A stretch of DNA of 64,000 nt from Lytechinus pictus (lineage: Eukaryota > Echinodermata > Echinoidea > Temnopleuroida > Toxopneustidae). Both the position numbers and the translations under genes were made by a program. Positions 27,201-42,200 of this stretch are shown piece by piece. The stretch spans positions 64,441,420 through 64,505,419 of the forward strand of contig NC_087247.1 in assembly GCF_037042905.1 (NCBI RefSeq), in the 5' to 3' direction. Under the pieces are notes generated by a model. It ran no database searches and was not told the origin of the DNA. It saw nothing but the letters and a program-made list of their open reading frames with translations. Each line of letters begins with the position of its first letter. The first letter of the stretch is position 1.

Positions 27201-30200
27201 AAATTAGATAATTTCTCTTTACAAACCCCTTTATAGTTTTTTTTTGTCTCACCTGAATAGCAGTGTGAGACTATAGGCGCCGCTTTTCCGACGGCTGCGG
27301 CGTCAACATCAAATCTTAACCTAAGGTTAAGTTTTTGAAATGACAGCATAACTTAGAAAGTATATGGACCTAGTTCATGAAACTTAGCCATAAGGTTAAT
27401 CAAGTATTACTGAACATCCTGCCTGAGATTCATGTCACATTACCAAGGTCAAAGGTCATTTAGGGTCAATGAACTTAGACCATGTTGGGGAAATCAACAT
27501 CAAAATCTTAACCTAAGGTTAAGTTTTTGAAATGTCATCATAACTTAGAAAATGCATGGACCTAGTTCATGAAACTTGGACATAAGATTAATCAAGTATC
27601 ACTGAACATCCTGCATGAGTTTCATGTCACATGACCAAGGTCAAAGGTCATTTAGGGTCAATGAACTTTGGCCGAATTGGGGGTATCTGTTGAATTACCA
27701 TCATAACTTTAAAAGTTTATGGATCTGATTCATGAAACTTGGACATAATAGTAATCAAGTATCACTGAACATCCTGTGCAAGTTTCAGGTCACATGATTA
27801 AGGTCAAAGGTAATTTAGGGTCAATGAACTTTGGCCAAATTGGGGGTATTTGTTGAATTACCATCATAACTTTGAAAGTATATTGGTCTAGTTCATTAAA
27901 CTTGGACATAAGAGTAATTAAGTATCACTGAACATCCTGTGCGCATTTCAGGTCACATGACCAAGGTCAAAGGTCAATGAACTTTGGCCGAATGGGGGTA
28001 TCTGTTGAATTACTATCATAACTTTGAAAGTTTATGGATCTGATTCATGAAACTTGGGCATAAGAGTAATCAAGTATCACTGCACATCCTGTGCGAGTTT
28101 CAGGTCACATGATCAAGTTCAAAGGTCATATAAGGTCAATGAACTTTGGCCAAATTGGGGGTATTTGTTGAATTACCATCATATCTCTGTAAGTGTATTG
28201 GTCTAGTTCATTAAACGTGGACATAAGAGTAACCAAGTATCACTGAACATCTTGTGCGAGTTATAGTAGTTTTCAAAGTCAGCACTGCTGCTATATTAAA
28301 TCGCGTGATTTAAAGATGAGACCGCCAGAGGCCATTCTACTTGTTTAGTAAAAGCACTACAATTTCACTATTATATGTTAATCATTAATAGCCAATTAAT
28401 TTCACTATTATAGATTAATCATCATCATTAAATAATAATTATCATCATTAACATTAAACTCTATAATGTCTTCACCATCATGAGTAATAAGTAATGATCA
28501 AACATAATAAATTCAGCATCATCTTCAGATTGGAGATGCAAAAATCTAGATCATAACAGAATCCCAATCTGGAATAACTTATGCAGGTATTAGAAGTCAT
28601 CATTATTATGACCATTCTCTGATATACAGATACATGTACATCAAATAATATTTCTAGAGTACCAAAAGTTATAAAGTGACCAATTAATTCAGTTCAAGTC
28701 CACATATTGAAGTCCACTACATAACTATACTACAGCAAGGTTAAGAAAAGACACTTACAGGCAGAATCAGCTTTTTCCACATCATCTTTTGTGGATTCCA
28801 TAATAACATCCATTGGAATCTTCAGACTGCCTGTTGATCCAAGTGACCTATGACCATTGTTGGCCTCTTGACCTTTGGCCTGGCTGAGGTCAAGGCTGCT
28901 CTGAGTGCTGTCATTACCTGGATCTGAAGTCAACCATCCTTTGCCCCACAGATAAAGGAAGTTATCAGTGGCTCCTGCTACTGTGTAGTCTTCTCCACAA
29001 GAAACAGTCTAATGGTAGTAGAACAATGGAGGACAGTAAATCATTCAATCATGAATTGCAATATTTTTTTTTTTCATTTTTTTTCAATTCATTTATTTGA
29101 CATCCTTTAAAAACATATGTACAAGTATACAACAACAAAGGAGTACAATAATTTAAATCACATTATAAGCGATAAAAAAATTGTCAAAATATAAAAGAAA
29201 TGAAAATAAAATGTAGCGGATGTAGGAAGTCAGAAAGGCCATGGATGATTAGTTATATCAAGGGTGAATCTGTATCATAATTCCTTCCACAGTTATTCAA
29301 GCAGATGTACACATGCGATTATAGACTTGTTGAGAATTGTGAGTGGATTCTATTAAATAGAAACTGAATTTGCTTTATGTAGGTCTTTGCATATTGCAGG
29401 TTTGGTGTGTAGGATCATCTACTCAAGCTAATATGATGTCCAAATGTTACTAGTTTAAATGTCAGTATTGGTAGCTAAGACTGTCCTACTATCAAAAATC
29501 ATTCAGATTTCACCTATATAAACTTACTCCTAAGAAAGGAATCATAATATACATTATACTCCAATTTATATAAATCATGTTAATCAACATTGTCATTCCC
29601 ACAATGAACAACTTTATTGGATCATTTTAATCAATAAACTTTTATAATAGATATATTATAGTTCACAAACAAAACATACTACACTAATGGATTTAAAATA
29701 AATATGTATTCTATAAAAATCTAAAATTAATGTAGGAATTAATCAGAGGAATTCATTGAAAAGTTAATTCATGTTATAATCATCTGATAGGAACCTGAAG
29801 AATCTTGAATCATGTTAATTTAAAATACAACTGATGTCATTAGAGTTGTAAAAAAATAAACTGCTAGAATGGAGAATACCATTGTTGGTTTGAAGTGTTG
29901 TGACTTACTGATATGAATTTATCAGCCATAGTTTGAACTTGAGCTGGAGCTTCTCTGGGCTTGGTATTTCCAAAGCCAAGTTGACCATGCTGGTTTCTAC
30001 CAAACATGTAGACAAGACCTGGCTCTACAACCACTGCACTGTGATGGGGACCTACTACCATATCAAGCACACGGAACTTGCTGAGAGCTTTGACAGCTGT
30101 GGGAACTTTCCTCCCCTCTACCTCAGTCTAGGAGTATACAAACGAAATAATGTTCACACTGAATAAGATCTCCAGGGGTCTGTATAATGCAAGATGTACT

Positions 30201-33200
30201 GGCCAATCAAAATTATTGGTGCATATTTTGTTCAAAAGAATGATCTATAACCAATCTGAAGTGTTGTTTCAATTGGTATAGAGCCTTGCACATCTTTGGT
30301 GCACAGAGGCATTCATTAATTCAATGAGAGCAAAGTCAATCAAACATTTGATGACTTATCATTCTGTATTGAGCTTGTGTGTCTGCTCAATCTTCAAGAT
30401 AGCATAGTGCAATCGCCCCCCTTAAAACAAACGTCCATAATTTCTGAACCAGGAGTTTTAAAGACTTTTTCACATGAGCGTGTAGGTAATTTTATAAGCT
30501 AACCTCTGAGTGAATGTTACAGACATATGTTATGTCATGCTCCAGTGAGCACTGCCAGAAGGCAAAATTGTAACTTTTTAAAAATCACAAGGCCAATATC
30601 TTTGATTCCAGAATATCTGAACAACTTCCACACTCATCATGACAAATATTCAGAAGGAATGGAAAAGGTACTTTCTATAAGACAATACACATTTTTTTTG
30701 CTAAATTTCTAGGTTGAGTAAACACCAGTCAAAATTTACTATAATTGTAATTTTATCAAAATTCTAATGATAAAAATGATCGAATACTATGCCATTTATT
30801 TTTGGGAAGATTATCTTCAACAATACTCATCATTTCACGGTTCAATGAACATTTAATGAAAACAAAAAATGCAATTTTCAAACATCCTAGGCAAGTATTG
30901 TTTCATTTTGGGAACTGAAATTATCTCATCAACACTTTTTTGTTCTGTTCATGACCAATTAATATGCTTCAATGATTTTAAGGCATTTAATTAAACATTC
31001 ATGCTTGAATGAACATGTAAAATGTGAATAGCTCTTTTTTTTATACATTTTTTGAAAAAAATACAATTGCTTACTATGGATATCTGTCACAACTTTCTTG
31101 CATACCGGTAGTTCATTTGATTAATTTTTATGAAAATCCAGATGTCCAATGCTTCAGTGAGCACACAATATTTGAAAGTTATGCAAATGAGAAGAAAGTT
31201 CAAAGCCTTGGCCCCACTCTGTGCTGGATCAAATGATTATTTTGGTGTGCGCTCCTTTTGGATAGTGTCACTCTGAAGCCATGTGCAAAGTTTCATGAAA
31301 AAAAAAACTATAGGCAGGAGTAACCAAAATCGTCCATGAAACAAACCCTTATTTCACTTTTGTTAAAATTTTGTTAAGAATAAGTAACCCCATATTCAAT
31401 ATGGTGGAAATTTTTATCAAAAAGTCTTTAGCAATATCATTTGGCAGTAATGTTTATCAACCTATGGGCAAAATTCTGTGCAAAATTCAAATTGATTTAT
31501 TTATGGATGAGTGAGCACACATCAAGGGGGGGGGGGTGGCATTTGCAATGTCATAGACTCATTTGAGGGGTTATAAAATGAATAATGGGGGCAAATGTGA
31601 GTTAATTGCTATTTTTATCATCCATCATTAGTTTTATAGCCACACATACTGTCCGAACTGTTTACACTTTCATGGTTGAGCGAGCACACTTGAAAACTTA
31701 AGAATGAATACTCTTTACATTGCATACATGCATTCTTTTCCTAACAATTTTTCAGGATGAGTTGAAATTATGGACAAATCAGTGGTGGATTCAGAATTTG
31801 AAAATGGGTAGGGGGACCGAGAAATCGGGGGAGGGGAGCAACTAACATTTTCAAATTTAACTTGTGTTTATAAGTTATAGAGGGTAGTAACATAAACCTC
31901 TATGATGATACGTCACAAAAAATTGTGCATGACGCAATTGATCAATCTCATTTTTCACAGGAGTTGCCTAATGGGTGTTAAAAAAACACCTACATTTTTT
32001 TTTATATTAAAATAATTCCTTTCAAAAGTTACAGCATTTTGATTTAGGGGGGGACTTACTTTTTTTGTTGAGTACATATAATGATATAAATAAAAATCAC
32101 CTTTGTGAACATGTTCTTCATGGAAGCCAAGAAACCTTGTCTATGGTTGAGACCAAGCTTGTTATATGCATTACTGCCACAAGCCAACAAGCAGCCCATA
32201 TCAGTTATAAACATTGTACCATCAACACCACACTTGACTTCTTGGATGAATACAGGGTCTCGTAATGTCACCTCTATTGGTTCACAGCTGGGTGAATCAA
32301 ATCAAAATTAGATCACACAATGAAATCATATCAAGGAATACATTTTTATGAACTTGACACTAAAATTTTTGCTTGAGAGCATGGTCACTTTTTTACGAGG
32401 TCAGGGCCAAAAGTCTAAAATAATAAGTTTGTTACAGTGCCACATTTGTTATTGAAAGTTTGTACTGTGCCACTATCTACCATATGTAGCAAGCAACGCA
32501 TTATGGCAGGAGATCTCAGGGCCTGTTTGAGGAGTGGGCAGACCTCCCAAACTTTTCTTAATGAGGCCTTTTTTTGCCATCAAAACTGCTTTTATAAATG
32601 TAAACAACATAAATACAAATTTAACACAATCTCGGAAAGAGTGGGAACTTTTTTTTCTTCAAAACAGCAATAGTGCACCACTATGCAAGGCCTGATGCAC
32701 CCAAAAGTTACATGTGCACCACTAATTGAGAACCCCTGGTTTCTATCAAACATATAATTCCCTCAAGCCAGGAATGAGGATAAAAAGATAACAATTACTC
32801 ATCTGATCTCCTTTATTAAAGAGTTACATTTTTCAGTTGTAATGAAAGAGCTGTCAACTTATAGAAGTGATTTTATAAAGCAGAAAACACTGTTCAAACT
32901 AAATTAGAATTCTAACATACTTCTTTTTCTATTTGTCCCACAACATAAACCAAACATCCTCCTTCCTTTTAAAGAAAATTGTCATTTTACAAATTTGATT
33001 CCTTTTGAATAAATTTTGGTAAAAACCTACAAATCTTGTTCATCTCCAAGTCCAAGTCTTCCATCTTTTCCCTTCCCCCAGGCAAAGATTTCTCCATCTA
33101 CACCTACTACTACAACATGCTCCGGGCCACATGAGATACTGGTAACATCCACACTGAAATAAACAAGGAAAAAAAATTAATATACATGAAACTATTCACT

Positions 33201-36200
33201 GATATGCATTGTGAATGAATTTTGCAAATGAAAATTTGTGGAAACCACAAATCACCTTATAAACATTCTCTCATGAAGATAGCAAGAATGGTACTACTTT
33301 ATCGCTTTACAAAATGTACTTATGGTATGTTGTTTCAGCATCAGAATAATTTATAAAGCAATAGCTTAAAAACAAATTATGATTCTCTGAGTAAAGGCAA
33401 TGGTCTAAAAATCCATATCCACTAGTGAGGGGAGAAAGATGGATGTGTTTTATGAATAACTGTATTATGCAAATAGGAGCTAGCATGTTAAAAACTTTCA
33501 CTCTAATTACAAGAGACATTCAAAAACAAATTTCAATGTTTTTATATTAATCTTAAAATTGTTCATGGTAAGAAATCAAGTATAGTATGGTGAAAGCTAA
33601 CCTGAGCAATGTTTCGATTAGACGAGGTCTTGAAGCACTGTGGTAATCACCATGTCCTAGGCAACCTGTAGAACCATCCCCACATGTCATTACTATACCA
33701 TTATCACTGCCAAAGACACTGAATCCTGCTCCACAAGCAACTCTGAAAATAACAAATAAAAACAATGAAACTAAACATTTCATATGTACATAGGATATGG
33801 CTGCACCCAGTTTTTACGTGAAAACCATTCATAAATATGATGAACTTTGAATCTAACCTGTGGTCTTGGAATCCAAACAGGCCTGCATTTTGGTGCGTTC
33901 AAGTTATCACACTTACAATATTTGGGGAAGGACAGAGACTTCTGAATTTGCATGTAAGTACACGGAGTGCACTGCTTGCGCTAGCTTGGCAACACAAGCA
34001 AGCATCATCATACTGGTAGACCCTACAACAATACTGATACAACTAATACAATAATAATCAATCTTGTAGAAGAGACAGCTTACCTAGTGATTGACTTTCC
34101 TTTGAGAGCTTCAACAGAGGTTGGTACCTTCCTTGGGTCAAGGTCACCATGACCTAACTGACCTTTACTCCCTTCACCCCAACTATACACAACTCTCTCA
34201 TAGGTCACAAGGGTAATGTGAGTGCTACTTACTGCAACCTGTAAGGGAAGAACATATTAAGGTTAATATTGATATCTACCAATGCAAAAGATGTTGAACA
34301 ATTGTCAAGTAAATCATATTTCATTAATACTGGATGTCTAGCACACTTCAAATCTTTTTATCATCAAATGATACGACATAAAAATTTTTTTTGACCATGT
34401 ACATTAATGTTTGAAAAAGGACGTGTTTATATCCAAAAACTAAAAGGTGAGGCTTTTTTTCAAAATAACTTGTGGGTCATTCCATCTGGATTCACCCAGT
34501 GGTTGCACCCGACCGTCTCAGAATTCGTTGTAATTTGGTACACATAAAATTCACCATGGCCCACGTACAAAACAAAAAAAATAAGTCCAATTGGTCTGTC
34601 GGTTCTCGCGCTACGGCCCGCCCTTTTCTCCTTGTTTTGACAAAAATGGTTACAGTATGCATGCACATGAAAAGAAATTAAGCTCATCAGTTCACAAATG
34701 AAACATTAAACATTTATGCTCATGAATAGGTATCTGTTTAGGCATTTTGATGTTCAGCAATATATATCATATATGTATATATATATTCTTGTTTAATGGT
34801 AAAGTGTTTATTTTTATCATCAAATTGTTGAGTATATGCCTATTTACTAACAAGAATATATATATATATATGATATATATTGCTGAACATCAAAATGCCT
34901 AAACAGATACCTATTCATGAGCATAAATGTTTTATGTTTCATTTGTGAACTGATGAGCTTAATTTCTTTTCATGTGCATGCATACTGTAACTTAAGATTG
35001 GAAGAAATCATGTAATTGGTAAACACTTTACTAACATGAATATCAGTATGTGGGACTAGTGTGAAATTTCATGGTATCTTTGGAAGAGTTTTAAAAGGTG
35101 AAGAAATAAAATATCATCATTGATTTTAACATATTTTGTCAATATCATACTAATAATTAACATACATGAAAATCAAGTTAAAAAATTATTTGTCCGGGGT
35201 CAAACTCAAGGTCAAAGTAAAGGTCAAAGGTCACGACCTTATAAATCGCTCGAATACATTATTTGATGCATGTTTTGGATTCCTCTCTGAATTTCCTAAT
35301 AAATGGTACCTGTTTCATGAAAATTGATCAACACGTTACGACGCAGTGGCCATTGAAAGTTGAAGGTCACGCCCATTTTTGTCAAAACAAGGAGAAAAGG
35401 GCGGGCCGTAGCGCGAGAACCGACTGACCAATTGGACTTATTTTTTTGTTTTGTGCGTGGGCCATGGTGAATTTTATGTGTACCAATTTACAACGAATTC
35501 TGAGAGGGTCGGGTGCAAAATTGCACATTCATTGGGTGAATTGGCATGGAATGACCCTTGTACTTACCTGTCTTATCTTTAGTATAGAAGGCAATTCAAT
35601 TTTGAAAGGAATAGGCGGAATTCCTGGCAGGGATGTATCAATCTGATATAGCACAGACCTGGACAGGGTGGGGAAAAGGGTTGAGAGAAAAATATAAAAT
35701 TATTACGATTTATAGGCCTATACATGCAAACTAGTGTAACAAAGGAATTACCGGGTATACACCAAAATAACTTCCTGAAATGATTTTATATAAGTGGAAG
35801 TCCATTGTTTGCAAACAAAATTATTGATTACTTATCAAACAATATGGTTACAAATATTAATTTACAATATAAATGCCTTACTGTGAGAAACATGTTTACA
35901 AGTACACTTTAATATACTAGTTTTGCTAATTATCAAATTAATTTTATGTAAAGATGTAGTACATCAGTTCAACAAACTGTAATATGTACATACATTCATG
36001 TAATTCACCATTCATGTCTATTTCACTTTATCATAAAATGCTTACATTTCTAGAATTACACCAGTCAGTAGTTTCCATTTCAATACTGTTTCTTACATTT
36101 GAGTCAGTCCAAAAGCTTGATATTGGGCTCATTCAACTATATCATTATCATTACCTATCATTTCTGTACACAAGAGAAAGAAAAAAACAAAAAACAAACA

Positions 36201-39200
36201 AACCCCAAAACCAATACCTAGTTCTTTTCCTATGAGAACTATCTGTTGATGTGGCCAACTCATCATCTACATCTGTCGTGGGATCAATGAACTTTTCCAT
36301 CAGCATTGGGATATGATTGAAATGAAGAGCATTAGCAGAGGGTCTGTACTCTGGTTCTCTCTGAAGCATATCTTGTACTAAAGACTTGAACTCTTGGCTA
36401 AAGTTTCCCTTTACAGGAGTGAATTGGCCCTGAAATCAACATAAATTTGAATGTTAGAAAACAGTCAGAATGAGCTTTATCAAAACTTGACTTGCCCTGT
36501 TTCGACAAAGGCTGAAATTAAATCTAATATAAGTCTAAAAAAAATGACAACAACAACAAAAAACATCCATCCACATGGGATGTATATATATGATGGAAGT
36601 ACAAAATGATTTTTTATCTTTCCTTCATTTCACAAATGAAGTAGTAGATGTCATTCTAATACTTTCAATAGAAGTATGGGCACAAATTTGCATTCAGCTT
36701 GGTTTCCATGAAATGAAAATGATAAGGTAAATATGGTATGAAGTTCCAAACTGGACTTATCCATCATTATTTAAAATTTCTAAAACGACAAACAAGATTT
36801 AATTTGAGGATCTAAATCTCGCTCTTTGTTGTACATTAACAAGACTAAACTTTAATATAGTAAGCAAATATTTGATGGGGCAAACCATCATTTATGAAGT
36901 TATTTAGATGTAGCCTTCTTTGTATCTTTGTTTTTCACAAAGAACAAATGAATTTTAATGATGAAGATGACTGAAAAAAGGCATCCATATTCATATCACA
37001 GGGGAAGTGATAGTTTGTCTCAACCACTGAAACAAAAAGGTGACTAATTGCTTCATATTCCACATTGGTTATCTCATTATTAAAGGAAAATGAAACCTTT
37101 GAAATAAGATAGCTTGTGTGAAAACAGAAAAATCTAATAACCAGATCAACAAATGTTTGAGAAAAATTGAATAAATAATAATAAAGTTATGAGTATTTGA
37201 AGTTTAGATCATTATTTTAATGTAGATCCTCCACTTGGCAATGCGACAAAGATTAGTATGTAGAGTATAATGTGGTCCATTAGGAAAGATTCAATTTCAC
37301 AGGCAGAAAAATATAATTATTGCCCAGCTCCTTCTTTTCATATTCTCTAAAAACAATGTCCATTATATAACTAATCTTCATTATAGAAATATATATATAT
37401 TTCAACTTCTTACCTTCATGATCTTATTAACCAGAGCAGGCAAATTGGTTCCTTCAAATGTCTTCTGTCTGCAAGCCATCTCATATAAGATACAACCCAG
37501 TGCCCATATATCAGATTTATCATTGTATGGTTTCCCCTCACACTGTCAAAGATAATCAACATGAAACATTTACAACAGGATATAATAAAAAAAACAAAAA
37601 ACAAGTGGAGCGACTCTGGTAGTCTCGCCTGCATTACGTGATTCAATATAGCAGCAGTGCTTACTTTGAAAACGACTATAGAATAATCATTCACAAAAAA
37701 CACAATTCATATGATAATCAAATACTATGTTCACTGACCCTAAATGACATTTGACCTTGATCGTGTGAGCAAAGACTTGTGCAAGACGATCAGTGATACT
37801 TGATTACCAATATGTCCACATTTCATGAACTAGATCCATAAAATTTCAAAGTTATGACGACAACTCAACAAATACCCCCAACAGGGCCAAAGTTCATTGA
37901 CCTTGGTCATGTGACTTAAAACTCATGCAGGATGTTCACTGATGCTTGATTACTCTTACATCCAAGTTTCATGAACTAGATTCATATACTTTCAAAGTGA
38001 TAATACTTGAATTCAGCAATTCAAATAAGCATTCAAAAAACCTTTTGAATCTCCCAACATAATCTAAGCTTATTGACCCTAAATGACCTTTGACCTTGGT
38101 CATGTGACCTGAAACTCAGGCAGGGTGTTTAGTAATACTTGATTACTCCTATGTCCAAGTTGCGTGAACTAGATCCATATACTTTCAGAGTTATGATATT
38201 CAAAAACTTAACCTTGGTTAATATTTCGTTTTGATCCCCCAAACATAATCTAAGTTCATTGACCTTGGTCAAGTGACCTGAAACTCAGGCAGGGTGTTCA
38301 GTAATACCTGGTTAACCTTATGCCTGAGTTTCATGAAGTAGGCCCAAATAATTTTTAAGTTATGATGACATTTAAAAAAACTTAACCTTTGGTTCAAATT
38401 TTGATATTGATTCCCCTAACATGGTCTAAGTTCATTGACCCTAAATGACCTTTGACCTTGGTCATGTGACATCAAACACTGGCAGGATCTTAGTAATACT
38501 TGATAACCATTATGTTTAAGTTTCATGAACTAGGCCTATACACTCTCTAAGTTATGATGACATTTCAAAACTTAACCTTTGGTTAAGATTTGATGTTGAC
38601 ACCACCGCCGTCGAAAAAGCAGCGTCTATAGTCTCGCTCTACTATGCAGGCAAGACAAAAACATTCTCAAATGTTTAAAAAATCATGGCATTATAAAGCT
38701 TGTATTCCCCCTTTCTTGCATCCACATCAATTATCCTGATGCAAAAAAAGATACGTTTGGATAATTACAAATCAGAAAGTTAATTTTGATCTTGAATTAC
38801 ATTTTGCCTGATAAAAAAAATAAAACATACCACAGTTGCATACATAAATGTAGTATTTCAAACTTAACCCCCCTGCTTAGGATTAAATATTCTAATAACA
38901 AAGAGAGACAAACCCAATCATTAACAAACAAGTAATATTGAGAAGAAAACAATTAAATGAATGAAAATGGGATACATGGAAGGCTTACTATTTCTGGTGA
39001 GATGTAGTATGGTGTTCCAAGCACAGTATTCGCTCCAGGATTATTAGATGTCAAGACCTTAGAAATACCAAAGTCACCAATCTTGATAACACCCTCCTTT
39101 GTGAGAAAGATGTTGGCTGTTTTAAGATCTCTGTTGTAAATAACACACAAGAGAAACAAACTTTGGAAACATTTCACCTCATGTTGTCATTATCTCTCTC

Positions 39201-42200
39201 TTTTTTAAAATAATGTTTGGTAACGAAGGTTGTATTCCTGAAAGTGCACTTCATCAGGGTATGGATACTCATAAAGATGTTAACTCTTTCAAACAGCATA
39301 TCTATTGCATACATTATTATCTCAACTGCATTAAGTGCTTCACTATAGCAGCAGTGCTGACTTTGAGAACAAAGAAAGATACATTTTTTTTCACAAAAAC
39401 CCATTGATTTATAATACAGCACACTGATAATAAATGAAAATGCGACTATGTGCATTGTTGTAGACTTTACAAAATTGGTTAAGAAATGTCTAAAGTGTAT
39501 TCAATTTATCTTACCTGTGTAAAACCTTGTGATCATGAACATGTCTGATACCTGATACCATCTGTTGAAACATAATAAGAATCTCCCTTTCTTCCATCTC
39601 ACTTTTACCCTGGTTACTAGCCAAATACTGGGCCAAAGTCCTATCACATGGAAAAATGGACAACATTCATGTCTAAAGTGCCTTGTTATCATTCTCTTTG
39701 CAATGTTTCAATGTTCCAAAACTTACAGTACACAAAATATCATTAAAGGGGAATGAAACCTTTGGAACAAGTAGGCTTGTGTCAAAACAGAAAAATCAAA
39801 GAATAAGAACAAAGAAAGTTTGAGAAAAATCGGACAAATAATGAGAAAGTTATGAGCATTTGAATATTGCAATCACTAATGCCATGGAGATCCTCCAATT
39901 GGCAATGCGACAAGGATGTGTGATGTCACATGTGAACAACTTTCCCTTTGATGGACTATATAATACCCCCAAAATGTCTTTTTGCTTTTTCTTATGGTGA
40001 TACAAACTCTTTATCCATGATGTATTCTTTAAAAATCTGTATTACATGCCCTCCTGTAGAAAGAACACATGGTCTACTGATGGATGTGATAAAACAGGCA
40101 GTTTAAGTGAAATATATACTAAAGTAATGGGGAGAGTTGTTCACAAGTGACATCACACATCTTTGTCGCATTGCCAATGTGAGGATCTCCATAGCATTAG
40201 TGATCGCAATATTCAAATGCTCATAACTTTCTCATTATTTGTCCGATTTTTCTCAAACTTTTGTTGATCTGTTTCTTTGATTTGTCTGTTTTCACACAAG
40301 CTATCTTGTTTCAAAGGTTTCATTCTCCTTTAATGGATCATGATTTTCAATTTAAACATATACCAACAACACAAATATAATATTAAACATAAGTGTACAG
40401 TGTCTTTATTCTTCTGTTTTATCCTTTTACGATCAGTACACAATAATAATAAGTTCTTTTGTTATGTGTTCACACACACACAAAAAAACAAAAAAACACT
40501 GGCAGTAAAAAGTCAAACTGATATGTGTGTACTTACCCTCCATCTGCATATTCCATCTCAATCATAAGGGTACCTTCTTCTTCAAAGCTGTCATAGTAAC
40601 TGATGATATTAGGATGATCAAGCATGCTCAATACCCGGATCTAATCAAAACACAATGTAATACATAATAAATTATTTTTCTTTAATGTCTGGGACATCCA
40701 TATTTTCATGTGCCATTTTCAAAAGAATGAAAACATGACATGGTTTCACATTTACATAAAATATGGAACCATTTCAAATGAAGACACAGAGGTATATTTT
40801 GAACTCTTTATTGAATGTGAAAGGTTACAGGAGATATAAAGCACAAGTTGGCTGTGTCCAAATATTCCTTTGTTACTTATACAATCTATCCAAATGACTC
40901 AACTTCAAAATGCTTCAACATTTTATTAACTAAAATCATTAACAACACAATTATCATACATCGTTTTGTAAAATGTGAATCTTTCGCTCAATATGTATGC
41001 TACTTTAATTTGCCATACATTACCTCATTAAGGGCCATTTGTCTTTCATTTGCATTTAATTCATGCATGTTAATTTCTTTGAGGATAACAAGTGAGTCAT
41101 CATCCTTCTTTCTGTATAGTACAGCAGCACCATATGCACCTGCAAATAAAATTTGAATGAAATTTAAATGATACTTGAAATAGAGTAATCAATTCAGGGA
41201 AAAGTAAAACGAGAAGAAAACAAGATCCTATTTGGATAGTATACAGAGGTCGATTCAAAAGCAGGGCCTGCTCAAGAGAGTATTAAATTTGGTTAATTCA
41301 GAATAATCTCAAATAGTATGATCCTGTTCACATCACTCTCCTGAACTGCATCAGTACTAGACTGATTCAGAGAGAATCTGTACATATGACTGCCGATGCT
41401 CCATGTGATATTGGAAGCAGGTACACAGATTTTTAAATCAATAACAGAAATCAAATGATAATTACCTTTGCCAACAGTTCTAATTCTTTCAAATCCAGCC
41501 AGCTTCTGAGGCTGAGGGCTCCAATTCTTCAATTTCTCAGCTTCAAAATACATCTCTCCAACACAACTGCAAAAAAATAAGAGAAGAGAAATATGATTTA
41601 TAGTTACTCTATGTACTAATTAATAATGATGCTAACATTCCTCAGAGATAGAGCTATGTTTGCAAGTAACGGTCATGGTACAATATGAAAACAATATGAA
41701 TAAAACATACATTTATATCACACAAATGCTATTAGAGAAATTCAGCATGATGACAATCATGTTTATACCAAATCAATAAATTTCAGTTGTTAAAATTTTC
41801 AAATCAGTTTCATTGGAAAAAGGTCCAAAGATAAACACAGAACAAAACAGAAAAATGATGAGTACTGAAATTCTATTTCTTTTTCTGTACCAAGCTACAG
41901 TATAATCGCTTAATTTCATCAGCACAACTATATACTACCATAACTTTGTTCAATGCTCATGAGTAAAGTATGAGATCGCAATAAGTGGAACGCCTAGTCT
42001 TGCCTGCATTACGCAATTTGATATAACAGCAGTGCTGACTTTGAAAACAGCTCTTGAATAATTATTCACAAAAGTAAACTATAATATGATAAAATGTTAT
42101 GTCCATTGACCCCAAATGACCTTTGACCATGATCATGTGACCTCAGATGTGTGCAAAACAATCATTCATACTTGATTACTTTTATGTCTGTGTTTCACGA

